Below are positions 44,477-53,398 of a DNA stretch of 64,000 nucleotides, one piece after another. Both the position numbers and the translations under genes were made by a program. The notes beneath the pieces are model-generated. The model was not told the DNA's origin. It searched no databases and saw only the letters and a program-made list of their open reading frames with translations. Numbering within the stretch: position 1 is the stretch's first letter; each line of letters begins with the position of its first letter. Source of the DNA: an uncultured Bacteroides sp. (GTDB lineage Bacteria; Bacteroidota; Bacteroidia; Bacteroidales; Bacteroidaceae); NCBI GenBank assembly GCA_948847595.1, contig CAQOGY010000003.1, forward strand, positions 186,001 to 250,000, read 5' to 3'.

Positions 44477-45730
44477 TTATAGCGGCATATCAATGTGAAA
44501 AACTGTTTTGCCGGGGGAGCTTTCCTTGACGGTGAGATGCCCGTCGTGAAGGCGGATGATTTGTTTGCAGAGACTCAACCCGATGCCGCTGCCTTCTGAT
44601 TTGGTGGTAAAAAAAGGAATGAATATCTTTTCCTGCAATTCGGGTGGAATACCCGGGCCGTTGTCCGTAATGTCGATAGATAGGCGTTCGTCTTGTTGTA
44701 CGTGGATACTGATTCTGCCTTCTTCTTTTTCTTCCAGTGCTTGCATGGAGTTTTTCAGAAGGTTGAGCAGGACTTGTGAGAGTTGGTTTTCGTCGCCTTT
44801 CATATAAATCGTTTCGGGATGGCAGGTCAGTGTGAAGGTAATATTGTTTTCTTTGAAATCGCCGGACAGGAGTTCACGGAGATTCTCCAGGGTTGCCGTA
44901 AGTGAGAAAAGTTTCTTTTCAGGTTGTGGCAGGTAGGAGAGATGGCGGAAGGATTCGGTGAATTGCAACAAACGTTCGCTTTGTGCCTGAATGATGCGGA
45001 GTCCGCGAACCGCTTTCTCGTTGATGTCCGGATAGGCGGACAGTGTTTGCGACAGGGAGATAATAGGGGCGATTGTGTTCATTATTTCATGGGTGAGCAC
45101 GTGGCTTAGTTTGTTCCACGATTCACTTTCCTTGTTGCTAAGTTCGTCGCCGATATCCTTGATAGATAAGAGGGTGATTGTTTCATCTTGTAGTTTCATG
45201 TGGTTTTGTGAGAGGCTGAGATGCTCCTTTCTGCCTTTTTCTTGCAACAGGGATTCCAGTTGCCGGTATCGGGTTAATTGTTGGCAGCCCAATAAGGAGA
45301 GGGCGGCGCTGTTTGCCATGATTATCTTTCCGGTAGAATCCCATGCCAATACACCGCTGGGCACTTCTTCCAGAAGTGAGCGGTAGAAGTGTTCCTGTTT
45401 GGAATATTCTGATTGGGTTCTGGCGAGCAGGAGATTGATGCGGTTGAGAGAGCGGTTCAGCTTTTCCTGTTCTTTGCTGACGTTTTGTTCGGGGAAGTAA
45501 AGCATATTGTCCTTATCTTCTATGGCGTCGAAAAAGATACGTAACTTTTGGTTGAATGAATTCAGCTTGTTTACCAGTCCGCTGATTTGGAAGAGGGAAC
45601 AGGTGATTAATAATGTGCCTGTCACAAATCCGCGTTGTGAGATGATAAGCCAGGCGCCTGTTCCCGAGGTGGCGAGAATAAGTACGACGTGTAGCAGTAT
45701 AATCCAATAGATGTGTCGGCTGAATATCAT
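44477..45730 (-). CDS. NtrB-like sensor histidine kinase
   Basis: A 417-aa kinase with two N-terminal transmembrane helices (about 8-30 and 35-52) and almost no periplasmic part. A HAMP-like linker and PAS domain (about 110-185, HFYRSLLEEVPSGVLAWDSTGKIIMANSAAL) follow, then the H-box LSHVLTHEIMNTIAPI and the HATPase boxes DENQLSQVLLNLLKNSMQAL, DNGPGIPPELQEKIFIPFFTTK and GSGIGLSLCKQI. It should phosphorylate the adjacent sigma-54 regulator, whose gene ends 6 bases upstream. The lack of a large sensory domain suggests it senses membrane or cytoplasmic cues. The pair is divergent from the export operon it probably controls. Confidence 0.95.
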   Translation of the reverse strand: MIFSRHIYWIILLHVVLILATSGTGAWLIISQRGFVTGTLLITCSLFQISGLVNKLNSFNQKLRIFFDAIEDKDNMLYFPEQNVSKEQEKLNRSLNRINLLLARTQSEYSKQEHFYRSLLEEVPSGVLAWDSTGKIIMANSAALSLLGCQQLTRYRQLESLLQEKGRKEHLSLSQNHMKLQDETITLLSIKDIGDELSNKESESWNKLSHVLTHEIMNTIAPIISLSQTLSAYPDINEKAVRGLRIIQAQSERLLQFTESFRHLSYLPQPEKKLFSLTATLENLRELLSGDFKENNITFTLTCHPETIYMKGDENQLSQVLLNLLKNSMQALEEKEEGRISIHVQQDERLSIDITDNGPGIPPELQEKIFIPFFTTKSEGSGIGLSLCKQIIRLHDGHLTVKESSPGKTVFHIDMPL

Positions 45731-45735
45731 GCTGT

Positions 45736-47094
45736 TCAGGATTTGAAGCGTTTTAGTTTGTTATAGAGTGTCTGACGGCTGATTCCCAGTTGTTCGGCAG
45801 CGGCGGTCAGGTTTCCGTTGTTTTGCAGGATGGCTGTTTCAATGGCTTGCCTTTCCACTTCTTCCAGATTGGGGACAGTACTGGTGGTTTGCGGTTTCCA
45901 GGTTTGTTTTACCAGAATGTCTTTGGGACGTATCACGTTGCCTTCACATAAGATAACGGCTTTCTCGATAGCGTGTTGCAGTTCCCGGATATTGCCCGGC
46001 CAGTGGTAGGAGCGTAGTTTCTCTATCGTTTGCTCATGCATCCTCATTTCCGGACGTTGGTATTTGGAAGCGAAACGGTGGAGAAAGGTTTCGACGAACA
46101 GGAGTATGTCGTCACCCCGTTCACGCAATGGAGGGATTTCCAGGTGGATAGTGTTGATGCGGTAAAATAAGTCCTCGCGGAATAATCCTTGTTTCACCAT
46201 TTCCGGAATGTCTTTATTGGTGGCGGAAATGAGCCGGATATCAACTGGGATGACTTTATTGCTCCCGATTCGGGTGATATTCCTGTTTTGTAGTACAGTC
46301 AGTAATTTGGCTTGCAGTGCGAGGGGAAGATTGCCAATCTCATCCATAAAAAGCGAACTGCCGCTGGCGGCTTCGAACTTTCCCGAACGGCTTTCGTAAG
46401 CGTCCGTAAAAGCCCCGCGCTCGTGTCCGAAAAGCTCGCTCTCGAAAAGGGATTCGCTGATAGCTCCCATGTCGATACTTAACATCGGGCGGGTATTGCG
46501 TGGGGACAGGCGGTGTATTTCCCTGGCCAACATTTCTTTTCCGGTTCCGTTTTCTCCGGTTATCAGGATATTGGCATCGGTTTTGGCTACTTTGTTGACT
46601 ACCTTTATTAATTGCAGCATGGCGGGAGAGTGCCCTATCAGCATTTCCGGCTTGTTCGGATTGCCGGAGCCGGCAGTTTGGTTCTTTGATTTCGAGGAAC
46701 TTTTCCCGTTTGATTTATGATTGTATGCTTCCTTTATTTTCTGAACCAGTGTCCGGTTATCCCAAGGTTTGAGAAGAAAATCGGTAGCTCCGTGCTTTAA
46801 GGCTTTTACGGCCAGTTCCACATCTCCGTAGGCGGTCAGCATCACCACAGGGAGCGCAGGGCGGATTTCGTGAATACGTTTCAGCCAGTACAATCCTTCG
46901 TTGCCGTTATTGATACCGGCTGAAAAATTCATATCGAGGATTACAATATCAATGGAAGTAGTAGTGAGCAGTGTCGTTATCTGGTTAGGATTAGCGGCTG
47001 TACGGACTGTGCTGAATTCATTTTCGAGCAAAAGCTCCAGTGAAGCCAACACGCTTTTATTATCATCTACTATTAAAATAGTTCCGGTTTCCAT
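45736..47094 (-). CDS. NtrC-type sigma-54-dependent response regulator
   Basis: The start is set at 47094 (METGTILIVDDNKS, 452 aa); the frame is open for 66 codons upstream, but these are not receiver-like and contain a candidate promoter. The receiver domain has Asp54 in VILDMNF. The AAA+ domain carries Walker A GENGTGKE, a loop reading GAFTDA instead of the classical GAFTGA, LFMDEIGNLPLALQAKLL and the R-finger region. The Fis-type HTH at the C-terminus is LTAAAEQLGISRQTLYNKLKRF. It should activate sigma-54 promoters, and such a promoter lies in front of the TolC-headed export operon. Autoregulation is suggested by a second, weaker sigma-54-like site on its own strand. Confidence 0.95.
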   Translation of the reverse strand: METGTILIVDDNKSVLASLELLLENEFSTVRTAANPNQITTLLTTTSIDIVILDMNFSAGINNGNEGLYWLKRIHEIRPALPVVMLTAYGDVELAVKALKHGATDFLLKPWDNRTLVQKIKEAYNHKSNGKSSSKSKNQTAGSGNPNKPEMLIGHSPAMLQLIKVVNKVAKTDANILITGENGTGKEMLAREIHRLSPRNTRPMLSIDMGAISESLFESELFGHERGAFTDAYESRSGKFEAASGSSLFMDEIGNLPLALQAKLLTVLQNRNITRIGSNKVIPVDIRLISATNKDIPEMVKQGLFREDLFYRINTIHLEIPPLRERGDDILLFVETFLHRFASKYQRPEMRMHEQTIEKLRSYHWPGNIRELQHAIEKAVILCEGNVIRPKDILVKQTWKPQTTSTVPNLEEVERQAIETAILQNNGNLTAAAEQLGISRQTLYNKLKRFKS

Positions 47095-47174
47095 ATATGT
47101 AAGATTGGGGGTATCTGTCTGGGTTGAATGATTCTCTAAGTTTTCGGGTAAAGATATTCGTTTTTGCTTTTCTC

Positions 47175-47190
47175 TGCAAGGGAGTGTCCA
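47175..47190 (-). promoter_or_regulatory. Possible sigma-54 promoter of the regulator/kinase operon
   Basis: On the minus strand TGGACACTCCCTTGCA has the GG and TTGCA elements with the exact 10-base GG-to-GC spacing of sigma-54 promoters, although the -24 box is imperfect beyond GG. The start would be near 47163, 70 bases before the regulator ATG. Confidence 0.45.
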
Positions 47191-47201
47191 ATAATTAGAC
47201 A
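47185..47201. promoter_or_regulatory. Palindromic candidate regulator site, proximal
   Basis: TGTCCA-ATAAT-TAGACA is an inverted repeat with one mismatch and the same 5-base spacer as the site at 47320-47336. It overlaps the -24 box of the minus-strand sigma-54-like promoter. Confidence 0.4.
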
Positions 47202-47319
47202 TTTTATGATACATTTCTTGAAACATGGCTTTATTCTGTGTTCTGTCTAAGGAATATTTAGAGACTGAACGTTGGATAATTGTTGTTTGCACGCAGGTTG
47301 GGTGGCTCTTTATTGATAA

Positions 47320-47336
47320 CGTCCAGATTTTGGACG
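47320..47336. promoter_or_regulatory. Palindromic candidate activator site upstream of TolC operon
   Basis: CGTCCA-GATTT-TGGACG is a perfect 6-bp inverted repeat with a 5-base spacer; a half site TGGACG recurs at 47354-47359. It lies about 95 bases upstream of the sigma-54 promoter at 47414, where an NtrC-type activator would bind. The 180-base intergenic region 47293-47472 contains no gene. Confidence 0.55.
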
Positions 47337-47413
47337 ATATGGTGTGTAATAATTGGACGGAAATAAGATTGGGTAATATATTATCTGTTTTATAATCAAC
47401 GGCTTAAGATTTG

Positions 47414-47429
47414 TGGCATTGTGTTTGCT
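47414..47429 (+). promoter_or_regulatory. Sigma-54 promoter of the export operon
   Basis: TGGCATTGTGTTTGCT matches TGGCACGnnnnTTGCW at the TGGCA and TTGCT blocks with correct spacing (GG, 10 bases, GC). Start would fall near 47440, leaving about 33 bases before the TolC-like ATG at 47473. An NtrC-type activator gene is immediately divergent. Confidence 0.75.
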
Positions 47430-47472
47430 TTTTTATCTGCGTAACACACAATCCCATATATAATAGTAAAGA

Positions 47473-48774
47473 ATGAGGAACATTTTCTTTTTATTGTTTT
47501 TATTTCCCCCGATTGCGTATGCTCAACCGGCAATGAGTTTGGACGAATGTATCCGCTTGGCATGGAAGCAGAATCCTTCTATACGGAACAGTGCTATCGG
47601 CATAAAGGAAGCACGGGCGGATTATACTGCCGCTATCGGTACATTTCTTCCCCGCATAGTAGCCAACGCAGAAACAGGAAAGCGTTTCGGGCGTTCGATA
47701 GACCCGGATACTAATGGATATACGGAAAAAACTTTTGAAGAAGGAACAGTAGGTCTTGATATGACTTTGTCTTTGTTTGAAGGATTCTCACGTATCAATC
47801 AGGTTCGTTTTCGGAAAATGAATAGGGAACGCAGCGAGTGGGAGTTGAAAGACAGGCAGAATGAACTGGCTTATCAAGTGACGGACGCTTACTACAAACT
47901 GGTTTTGGAAAGAAAACTTCTGGACTTGGCTTTGGAGCAAAGCAGGTTGAGCGAACGATACTTGAAACAAACCGAGACATTTGTGGAACTGGGTTTGAAA
48001 TCCGTTTCTGACTTGCAAGAGGTGAAAGCCCGCAGGGAAGGGGATATATATCGTTATCAGTCCCGTGCCAATAGTTGCCGGTTGGCATTGCTGTATTTGG
48101 AACAGTTGATGAACTTTCAGCCGGGCGATACACTTGTCATTCAGGATACGATTGCCGAATTGAGTAAACTCCCGTTGCTTTCACTCCCCTCTACGGAAAC
48201 ATTGTATGGGCAATCCTTGGAAACACTTCCTGCACTGCGTATGATTAGCTTAAAGCGGAAAGCCGCCCGCAAGGAATATGCGATGGCAGGCGGAGCTTTT
48301 TCTCCTTCTATTTATGCTCGTTTTACGGTCGGTTCCAATTTCTACAACACTGCATTTTCCGCCAGGCAATTACGGGATAATATAGGAAAGTATATCGGCA
48401 TTGGTATCTCTTTCCCTTTGTTGGGTGGTTTTGAACGTCTGACGAATCAGAGGAAGCTGAAACTGAACCTGTATCGCCTGAAGAATGAGGAAGAACTGGA
48501 GAAGCAACAGCTATATACCGACATTGAGCAAACCCTTCTTTCCCTGCGTGCCGGATATATGGAACATCAACAGGTATTGCAACAGTTAAGTGCGGAGACT
48601 CAGGTCTTGAAAGAATCCGAACGGAAATGGGAGGAAGGGCTTATCTCTGTCTTTCAGTTAATGGAAGCCCGCAATCGTTTTATCTCCGCCAAGGCAGAAC
48701 TGGTTCGTGTACGTTTGCAGGTAGAGATGATGGTGAAATTGGAGAAATATTATCGGGAAGGAACTTTTTTATAA
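47473..48774 (+). CDS. TolC-family outer-membrane channel protein
   Basis: A 433-aa protein with signal peptide (MRNIFFLLFLFPPIAYAQ). It has the internal duplication typical of TolC/outer membrane efflux proteins: MSLDECIRLAWKQNPSIRNSAIGIKEARADYTAAIGTFLPRI, then LDLALEQSRLSERYLKQTETFVELGLKSVSDLQEV and, near the C-terminus, LSAETQVLKESERKWEEGLISVFQLMEARNRFISAKAELVRVRLQVEM. It would form the outer-membrane duct for the HlyD-type adaptor and MacB-type ABC pump encoded downstream. It is the first gene after the sigma-54 promoter. Confidence 0.95.
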   Translation: MRNIFFLLFLFPPIAYAQPAMSLDECIRLAWKQNPSIRNSAIGIKEARADYTAAIGTFLPRIVANAETGKRFGRSIDPDTNGYTEKTFEEGTVGLDMTLSLFEGFSRINQVRFRKMNRERSEWELKDRQNELAYQVTDAYYKLVLERKLLDLALEQSRLSERYLKQTETFVELGLKSVSDLQEVKARREGDIYRYQSRANSCRLALLYLEQLMNFQPGDTLVIQDTIAELSKLPLLSLPSTETLYGQSLETLPALRMISLKRKAARKEYAMAGGAFSPSIYARFTVGSNFYNTAFSARQLRDNIGKYIGIGISFPLLGGFERLTNQRKLKLNLYRLKNEEELEKQQLYTDIEQTLLSLRAGYMEHQQVLQQLSAETQVLKESERKWEEGLISVFQLMEARNRFISAKAELVRVRLQVEMMVKLEKYYREGTFL

Positions 48775-48790
48775 AAACAGAATTAATCTT

Positions 48791-50038
48791 ATGGATACAC
48801 CTATTGAACGCAAATCCGGCATTACCCGCAAACACCTATATATAATAGGTGGTATAACTTTTGCCATTGCCGTTATTTTATATTTCATGCTCAGGGATAC
48901 CGCCTCTACCATGACTGTGGAGAAAGAACGCCTGACGATTGCCACCGTTGAGCGTGGTGAATTTAACGACTATATCCGCGTCATCGGTCAGGTAATGCCC
49001 AACCGTATTATTTATATGGATGCCGTGGAAGGCGGACGCGTGGAAGAACGTCTGAAAGAAGAAGGTGCTATGGTGAAGGCAGGCGACGTGATTCTGCGTC
49101 TCAGCAATCCGCTGTTGAACATCGGCATTATGCAGAGTGAAGCGGATTTGGCTTATCAGGAAAACGAACTCCGTAATACCCGTATCAGTATGGAGCAGGA
49201 ACGTCTGCGTTTGAAACAGGAGCGTATCGGACTGAATAAGGATAGGATGGTGAAACAGCGTCGTTACGAACAATACAGTCGTCTGATAAAAGAGCAGCTC
49301 ATTGCGCAAGAAGATTATCGTCTTGCCAAGGAAGAATATGAGGCAGCCAAAGAACAACTGGATGTCATTGACGAGCGCATCCGTCAAGACAATATTTTTC
49401 GTGAAAGCCAGGTAAGCAGCCTGGACGAGAACATACGTAATATGAAGCGGAGCCTTGCGCTGGTGCGCGAACGGATTGAGAACTTGAAAGTAAAAGCCCC
49501 TATTGACGGGCAGGTAGGTAACCTTGACGCACAGATAGGACAATCAATAGCGGCGGGTGAGCACATCGGTCAAATCATCACCCCTGATTTGAAAGTGCAG
49601 GCACAGATTGACGAGCATTACGTGGAGCGTGTTGTGCCCGGATTGCCGGCTGACTTTACCCGTGATGGTGGTAGCTATAAACTGGAGGTGACAAAGCCCT
49701 ATCCGGAAGTGAAAGAAGGACAGTTCCGTACCGACTTGCAGTTCACAGCCGGACGGCCGGAGAATATACGTGCAGGACAGACTTATCATATAAATCTTCA
49801 GTTGGGCGACCCTGCACAGGCTATTTTGGTGCCGCGTGGCGGATTTTTTCAAATAACCGGCGGGCGATGGATGTATGTTGTAGATGAAAGTGGTAAATTT
49901 GCTATTCGCCAGCCTATCCGCATCGGTCGACAAAATCCACAATACTATGAGGTCACCGAAGGATTGAAACCTGGAGACCGGGTAATTGTTTCCGGATATG
50001 AATTGTTTGGTGATAATGAGAAACTGATATTGAAATAA
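48791..50038 (+). CDS. HlyD/MacA-type periplasmic adaptor protein
   Basis: A 415-aa adaptor anchored by one N-terminal helix (about 16-36, LYIIGGITFAIAVILYFML). A lipoyl-like half (LKEEGAMVKAGDVILRLSNP) is followed by a long alpha-hairpin with coiled-coil character (about 115-225, rich in Glu/Arg/Lys), the second lipoyl half (VKAPIDGQVGNLDAQIGQSIAAGEHIGQI) and a beta-barrel/membrane-proximal domain (FFQITGGRWMYVVDESGKFAIRQPIRIGR). It links the inner-membrane ABC pump to the TolC-type channel. It follows the TolC gene by 16 bases. Confidence 0.94.
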   Translation: MDTPIERKSGITRKHLYIIGGITFAIAVILYFMLRDTASTMTVEKERLTIATVERGEFNDYIRVIGQVMPNRIIYMDAVEGGRVEERLKEEGAMVKAGDVILRLSNPLLNIGIMQSEADLAYQENELRNTRISMEQERLRLKQERIGLNKDRMVKQRRYEQYSRLIKEQLIAQEDYRLAKEEYEAAKEQLDVIDERIRQDNIFRESQVSSLDENIRNMKRSLALVRERIENLKVKAPIDGQVGNLDAQIGQSIAAGEHIGQIITPDLKVQAQIDEHYVERVVPGLPADFTRDGGSYKLEVTKPYPEVKEGQFRTDLQFTAGRPENIRAGQTYHINLQLGDPAQAILVPRGGFFQITGGRWMYVVDESGKFAIRQPIRIGRQNPQYYEVTEGLKPGDRVIVSGYELFGDNEKLILK

Positions 50039-50112
50039 GGTCGTAATATGATAAATTACTTCTCACAAGTGATACTTTAAAATATGAATAACTAATAAAT
50101 ATTGAACTGATT

Positions 50113-50829
50113 ATGATTAAGACTGAAAAACTGACAAAACTCTTCACAACCGAAGAAGTGCAGACAAAAGCTTTGAACGAAGTTACCTTGCAGGTGGAAC
50201 GTGGAGAATTTGTAGCTATAATGGGGCCTTCGGGATGCGGTAAGTCCACACTGCTGAATATTTTGGGCACACTTGATTCTCCTACTTCCGGCTCTTATCT
50301 ATTTGATGGGCAACAAGTGGATAAAATGAATGAGAACCAACTGACAGCTCTTAGGAAAGGCAATCTCGGCTTTATCTTCCAGAGTTTCAACCTGATTGAC
50401 GAGCTGACCGTATATGAGAATGTGGAATTACCCCTTGTTTATCTGGGTGTCAAAGCTGACAATCGCAAAGAAAGGGTAAATAAAGTACTCGAAAAAGTGA
50501 ATCTACTGCATCGTGCCAACCATTATCCCCAGCAACTGTCCGGCGGACAGCAACAGCGTGTAGCTATTGCCCGCGCCGTGGTGACGGACTGTAAATTACT
50601 TCTCGCCGACGAACCTACCGGAAACCTGGACTCGGTGAACGGTATAGAAGTAATGGAACTGTTGAGCGAACTGAACCGTCAGGGGACTACTATCATCATC
50701 GTCACCCACTCCCAACGGGATGCCATGTACGCACACCGTGTCGTTCAATTGCTGGATGGACAGATTGTAGCCGAAAACATCAACCGTCCACTGGAAAAGA
50801 ATACATCATCTAAAAACGAAACCGTATGA
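50113..50829 (+). CDS. ABC transporter ATP-binding protein (MacB/LolD type)
   Basis: A 238-aa ATPase: Walker A GPSGCGKST, Q-loop GFIFQSFNLIDELTVYENV, signature LSGGQQQRVAIARAVV, Walker B CKLLLADEPTGNLDS and the H-loop VTHSQ. The 'EPTGNLD' and 'FQxFNLxxxLTxxENVxLPL' patterns are typical of the MacB/LolD/FtsE branch, which drives mechanotransmission rather than classical transport. It overlaps the permease start by 4 bases (ATGA) and pairs with it. Confidence 0.96.
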   Translation: MIKTEKLTKLFTTEEVQTKALNEVTLQVERGEFVAIMGPSGCGKSTLLNILGTLDSPTSGSYLFDGQQVDKMNENQLTALRKGNLGFIFQSFNLIDELTVYENVELPLVYLGVKADNRKERVNKVLEKVNLLHRANHYPQQLSGGQQQRVAIARAVVTDCKLLLADEPTGNLDSVNGIEVMELLSELNRQGTTIIIVTHSQRDAMYAHRVVQLLDGQIVAENINRPLEKNTSSKNETV

Positions 50830-53246
50830 TAGGAAATTACTGGAATAGTGCCTGGCGGAATCTGATGAAACGGAAAAGGTTCAGCTTCATTAATATATTC
50901 GGACTGGCAGTTGGTATGGCATCGGCATTGCTGATTCTCACTTACGTGACCTTTGAATTCAGCTTTGATAAAATGCATACGAAGTATGACCATATCTACC
51001 GCGTGCAAAGTACGTTCCACGAAGGGGATGTGCTGACCGACTACTGGGCAAGCAGTTCTTTCGGATATGGTTCGGCTATGAAAGAGAACCTTGCCGGAAT
51101 TGAAGATTATACCCGAATCGGCTCCCTGTTCCAGCCGGAACAAATCGTGAAATACGGAGAACTGACCTTGCGGGAGAATCAGATAGCTTATGCTGAGCCG
51201 AGTTTCTTTCGCCTTTTTGATTTCGAACTTCTGAAAGGGGATAAGAAAACCTGTCTTTCCATGCCTGGGCAAGTGGTAATTACCGAACGCATTGCCCACA
51301 AATATTTCAAAGATGAAGACCCCATCGGAAAGATACTCATCTTTACCGGAACGTACGATAAAATATCGTGTGAAGTGACCGGAGTGATGAAAGAAATGCC
51401 TTCCAACTCGCATATACATTACAGTTTTCTGATTTCTTATAAGTCTTTGCCCAAGTATGCGCAAGAGTATTGGTACAAACACGAGGCTTATACCTACGTC
51501 CTGCTCGACTCTCCCGAAAGGAAAGCGGAAATAGAGAAAGAATTTCCTGTAATGGCGGAAAAGTACAAGACGGATGAAGCGTTGAAAAACAAGACATGGG
51601 GAGTCTCTTTAATTCCTTTGGCGGATATACATCTTACTCCGCAAGTAGGATATGAAGCGGAGACAAAGGGAAACCGTTCTTCCATGATTGCTTTGATTTT
51701 TGCTGCTATTGCTATTTTGGCGATTGCCTGGATAAACTATATAAACCTTACCGTAGCCCGCTCAATGGAGCGTGCCAAAGAAGTGGGAGTACGGCGGGTA
51801 GTGGGAGCTTTCCGCAAGCAGTTGATTCACCAGTTCCTGTTTGAAGCATTGGTAATGAACTTGATAGCTTTTGTACTAGCTGTAGGATTGATAGAACTGA
51901 TTCTTCCGTATTTTAATCAATTGGTAGGACGTACCGTAACCTTCTCCGTCTGGTTGATGGATTATTGGTGGATTTTACTTGTTTTTGTTTTCATTGCCGG
52001 GATATTCCTTTCCGGATATTATCCGGCATTGGCTTTGCTGAACCGGAAACCGATTACGCTATTGAAAGGAAAATTCCTGCATGGCAAATCCGGCGAGCGA
52101 ACACGGAAAGTATTGGTTATCATTCAATACACGGCTTCGATGATATTGCTTTGCGGCACATTGATTGTCTTTGCGCAGTTGAACTTTATGCGCAGCCAGT
52201 CTTTGGGAGTAAAGACTAATCAGACATTGGTGGTCAAGTTTCCCGGACATACCGAAGGATTGAATACAAAACTGGAAGCGATGAAGAAAGCAATAGCCCG
52301 TTTGCCTTTAGTGCATCAGGTTACTTTTTCCGGTGCAGTGCCGGGTGAGGAAGTGGCAACTTTCCTTTCCAACCGTCGCACCAATGATGCCTTGAAGCAG
52401 AACCGCTTGTATGAAATGCTTGCTTGTGACCCCGATTATGTAGATGCCTATGGACTGCAAGTCGTAGCCGGAAGAAGTTTCTCGGAAGACTATGGAGACG
52501 ATGTGGATAAACTGGTGATTAACGAAACGGCCGTACGTAACCTAGGCTTTACGTCTAATGATGAGGCGATAGGGGAGTTGGTGACTGTTGAATGTACCGA
52601 TGCCCCGATGCAGATTATCGGGGTCGTGAAGGATTATCATCAACAGGCGTTGAGCAAGAATTATACCCCCATCATGCTGATTCATAAAGACAAGATTGCC
52701 TGGCTGCCACAACGTTATATCTCTATCGTGATGACTTCCGGCGACCCTCGTGAATTGGTATCACAGGTACATGAGATTTGGAACCAATACTTTGCGGATT
52801 CCAGTTTCGATTACTTCTTCCTCGACCAGTTCTTCGACCATCAGTATCGTCAGGATGAAGTGTTCGGTGTGATGATTGGCTCTTTTACCGGACTGGCTAT
52901 TTTCATTTCCTGTTTGGGACTTTGGGTATTGGTCATGTTCTCCTGTTCTACCCGTACCAAAGAAATGGGAATACGCAAAGTGCTCGGTGCTTCCCGTTGG
53001 ACACTCTTTTATCAGTTGGTCAAGGGATTCTTCCAGTTGATTTTGATAGCGGTTATCATTGCTCTTCCGGTAGCCTGGTTCAGCATGAATGTCTGGTTGA
53101 GTCATTATGCTTTCCGTACGGACTTGAAGGCATGGTTCTTTATTGTACCTGTATTGCTGATGCTGTTTATCTCATTTATAACAGTAGCTTTCCAGACCAT
53201 GAAGATAATAATGAGCAAACCTGCCCGTTCTTTACGATATGAATAA
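50826..53246 (+). CDS. MacB-type ABC transporter permease (double FtsX)
   Basis: An 806-aa permease with two MacB periplasmic-core/FtsX units. The first has a transmembrane helix at about 22-42 (INIFGLAVGMASALLILTYV), a large periplasmic domain to about 270 and helices to about 400 (RSMERAKEVGVRRVVGAFRKQLIHQFLFEALVMN). The second unit ends in an FtsX block (TRTKEMGIRKVLGASRWTLFYQLVKG) and three more helices, finishing SKPARSLRYE. With the ATPase, adaptor and TolC homologue it would make a tripartite export system. Such sets in Bacteroidota often have multiple permeases and unclear substrates (antimicrobial peptides, lipids or toxins). Confidence 0.93.
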   Translation: MIGNYWNSAWRNLMKRKRFSFINIFGLAVGMASALLILTYVTFEFSFDKMHTKYDHIYRVQSTFHEGDVLTDYWASSSFGYGSAMKENLAGIEDYTRIGSLFQPEQIVKYGELTLRENQIAYAEPSFFRLFDFELLKGDKKTCLSMPGQVVITERIAHKYFKDEDPIGKILIFTGTYDKISCEVTGVMKEMPSNSHIHYSFLISYKSLPKYAQEYWYKHEAYTYVLLDSPERKAEIEKEFPVMAEKYKTDEALKNKTWGVSLIPLADIHLTPQVGYEAETKGNRSSMIALIFAAIAILAIAWINYINLTVARSMERAKEVGVRRVVGAFRKQLIHQFLFEALVMNLIAFVLAVGLIELILPYFNQLVGRTVTFSVWLMDYWWILLVFVFIAGIFLSGYYPALALLNRKPITLLKGKFLHGKSGERTRKVLVIIQYTASMILLCGTLIVFAQLNFMRSQSLGVKTNQTLVVKFPGHTEGLNTKLEAMKKAIARLPLVHQVTFSGAVPGEEVATFLSNRRTNDALKQNRLYEMLACDPDYVDAYGLQVVAGRSFSEDYGDDVDKLVINETAVRNLGFTSNDEAIGELVTVECTDAPMQIIGVVKDYHQQALSKNYTPIMLIHKDKIAWLPQRYISIVMTSGDPRELVSQVHEIWNQYFADSSFDYFFLDQFFDHQYRQDEVFGVMIGSFTGLAIFISCLGLWVLVMFSCSTRTKEMGIRKVLGASRWTLFYQLVKGFFQLILIAVIIALPVAWFSMNVWLSHYAFRTDLKAWFFIVPVLLMLFISFITVAFQTMKIIMSKPARSLRYE

Positions 53247-53259
53247 TCTCTGAATCACT

Positions 53260-53287
53260 CAATCGGGTATTCGTTAATATCCGATTG
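53260..53287 (+). terminator. Terminator hairpin after the export operon
   Basis: CAATCGGGTATT (53260-53271) pairs with AATATCCGATTG (53276-53287) over a 4-base CGTT loop with one G-T pair, followed by ATTTATGTT. It lies 13 bases past the permease stop. Confidence 0.7.
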
Positions 53288-53361
53288 ATTTATGTTAAAT
53301 GTTAACGAGTCTGTTGCTTTTATTAAACCATGTTATAAGATACGCTGCTTCACTCCGAAAA

Positions 53362-53392
53362 TTTGGAGATATGCGGAAAGTACGTATCTTTG
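53362..53392 (+). promoter_or_regulatory. Consensus promoter of a small RNA gene
   Basis: TTTG (53362-53365), 19 bases, TATCTTTG (53385-53392) is a perfect match to the Bacteroides promoter form. Nothing that codes for a protein lies between it and the terminator at 53439-53466. Confidence 0.8.
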
Positions 53393-53398
53393 CAATGT

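Noticed and set aside
47095..47292. 66-codon N-terminal extension of the sigma-54 regulator
   Set aside because: The extension lacks receiver-domain character and covers promoter-like and palindromic sites; METGTILIVDD is a standard receiver start.
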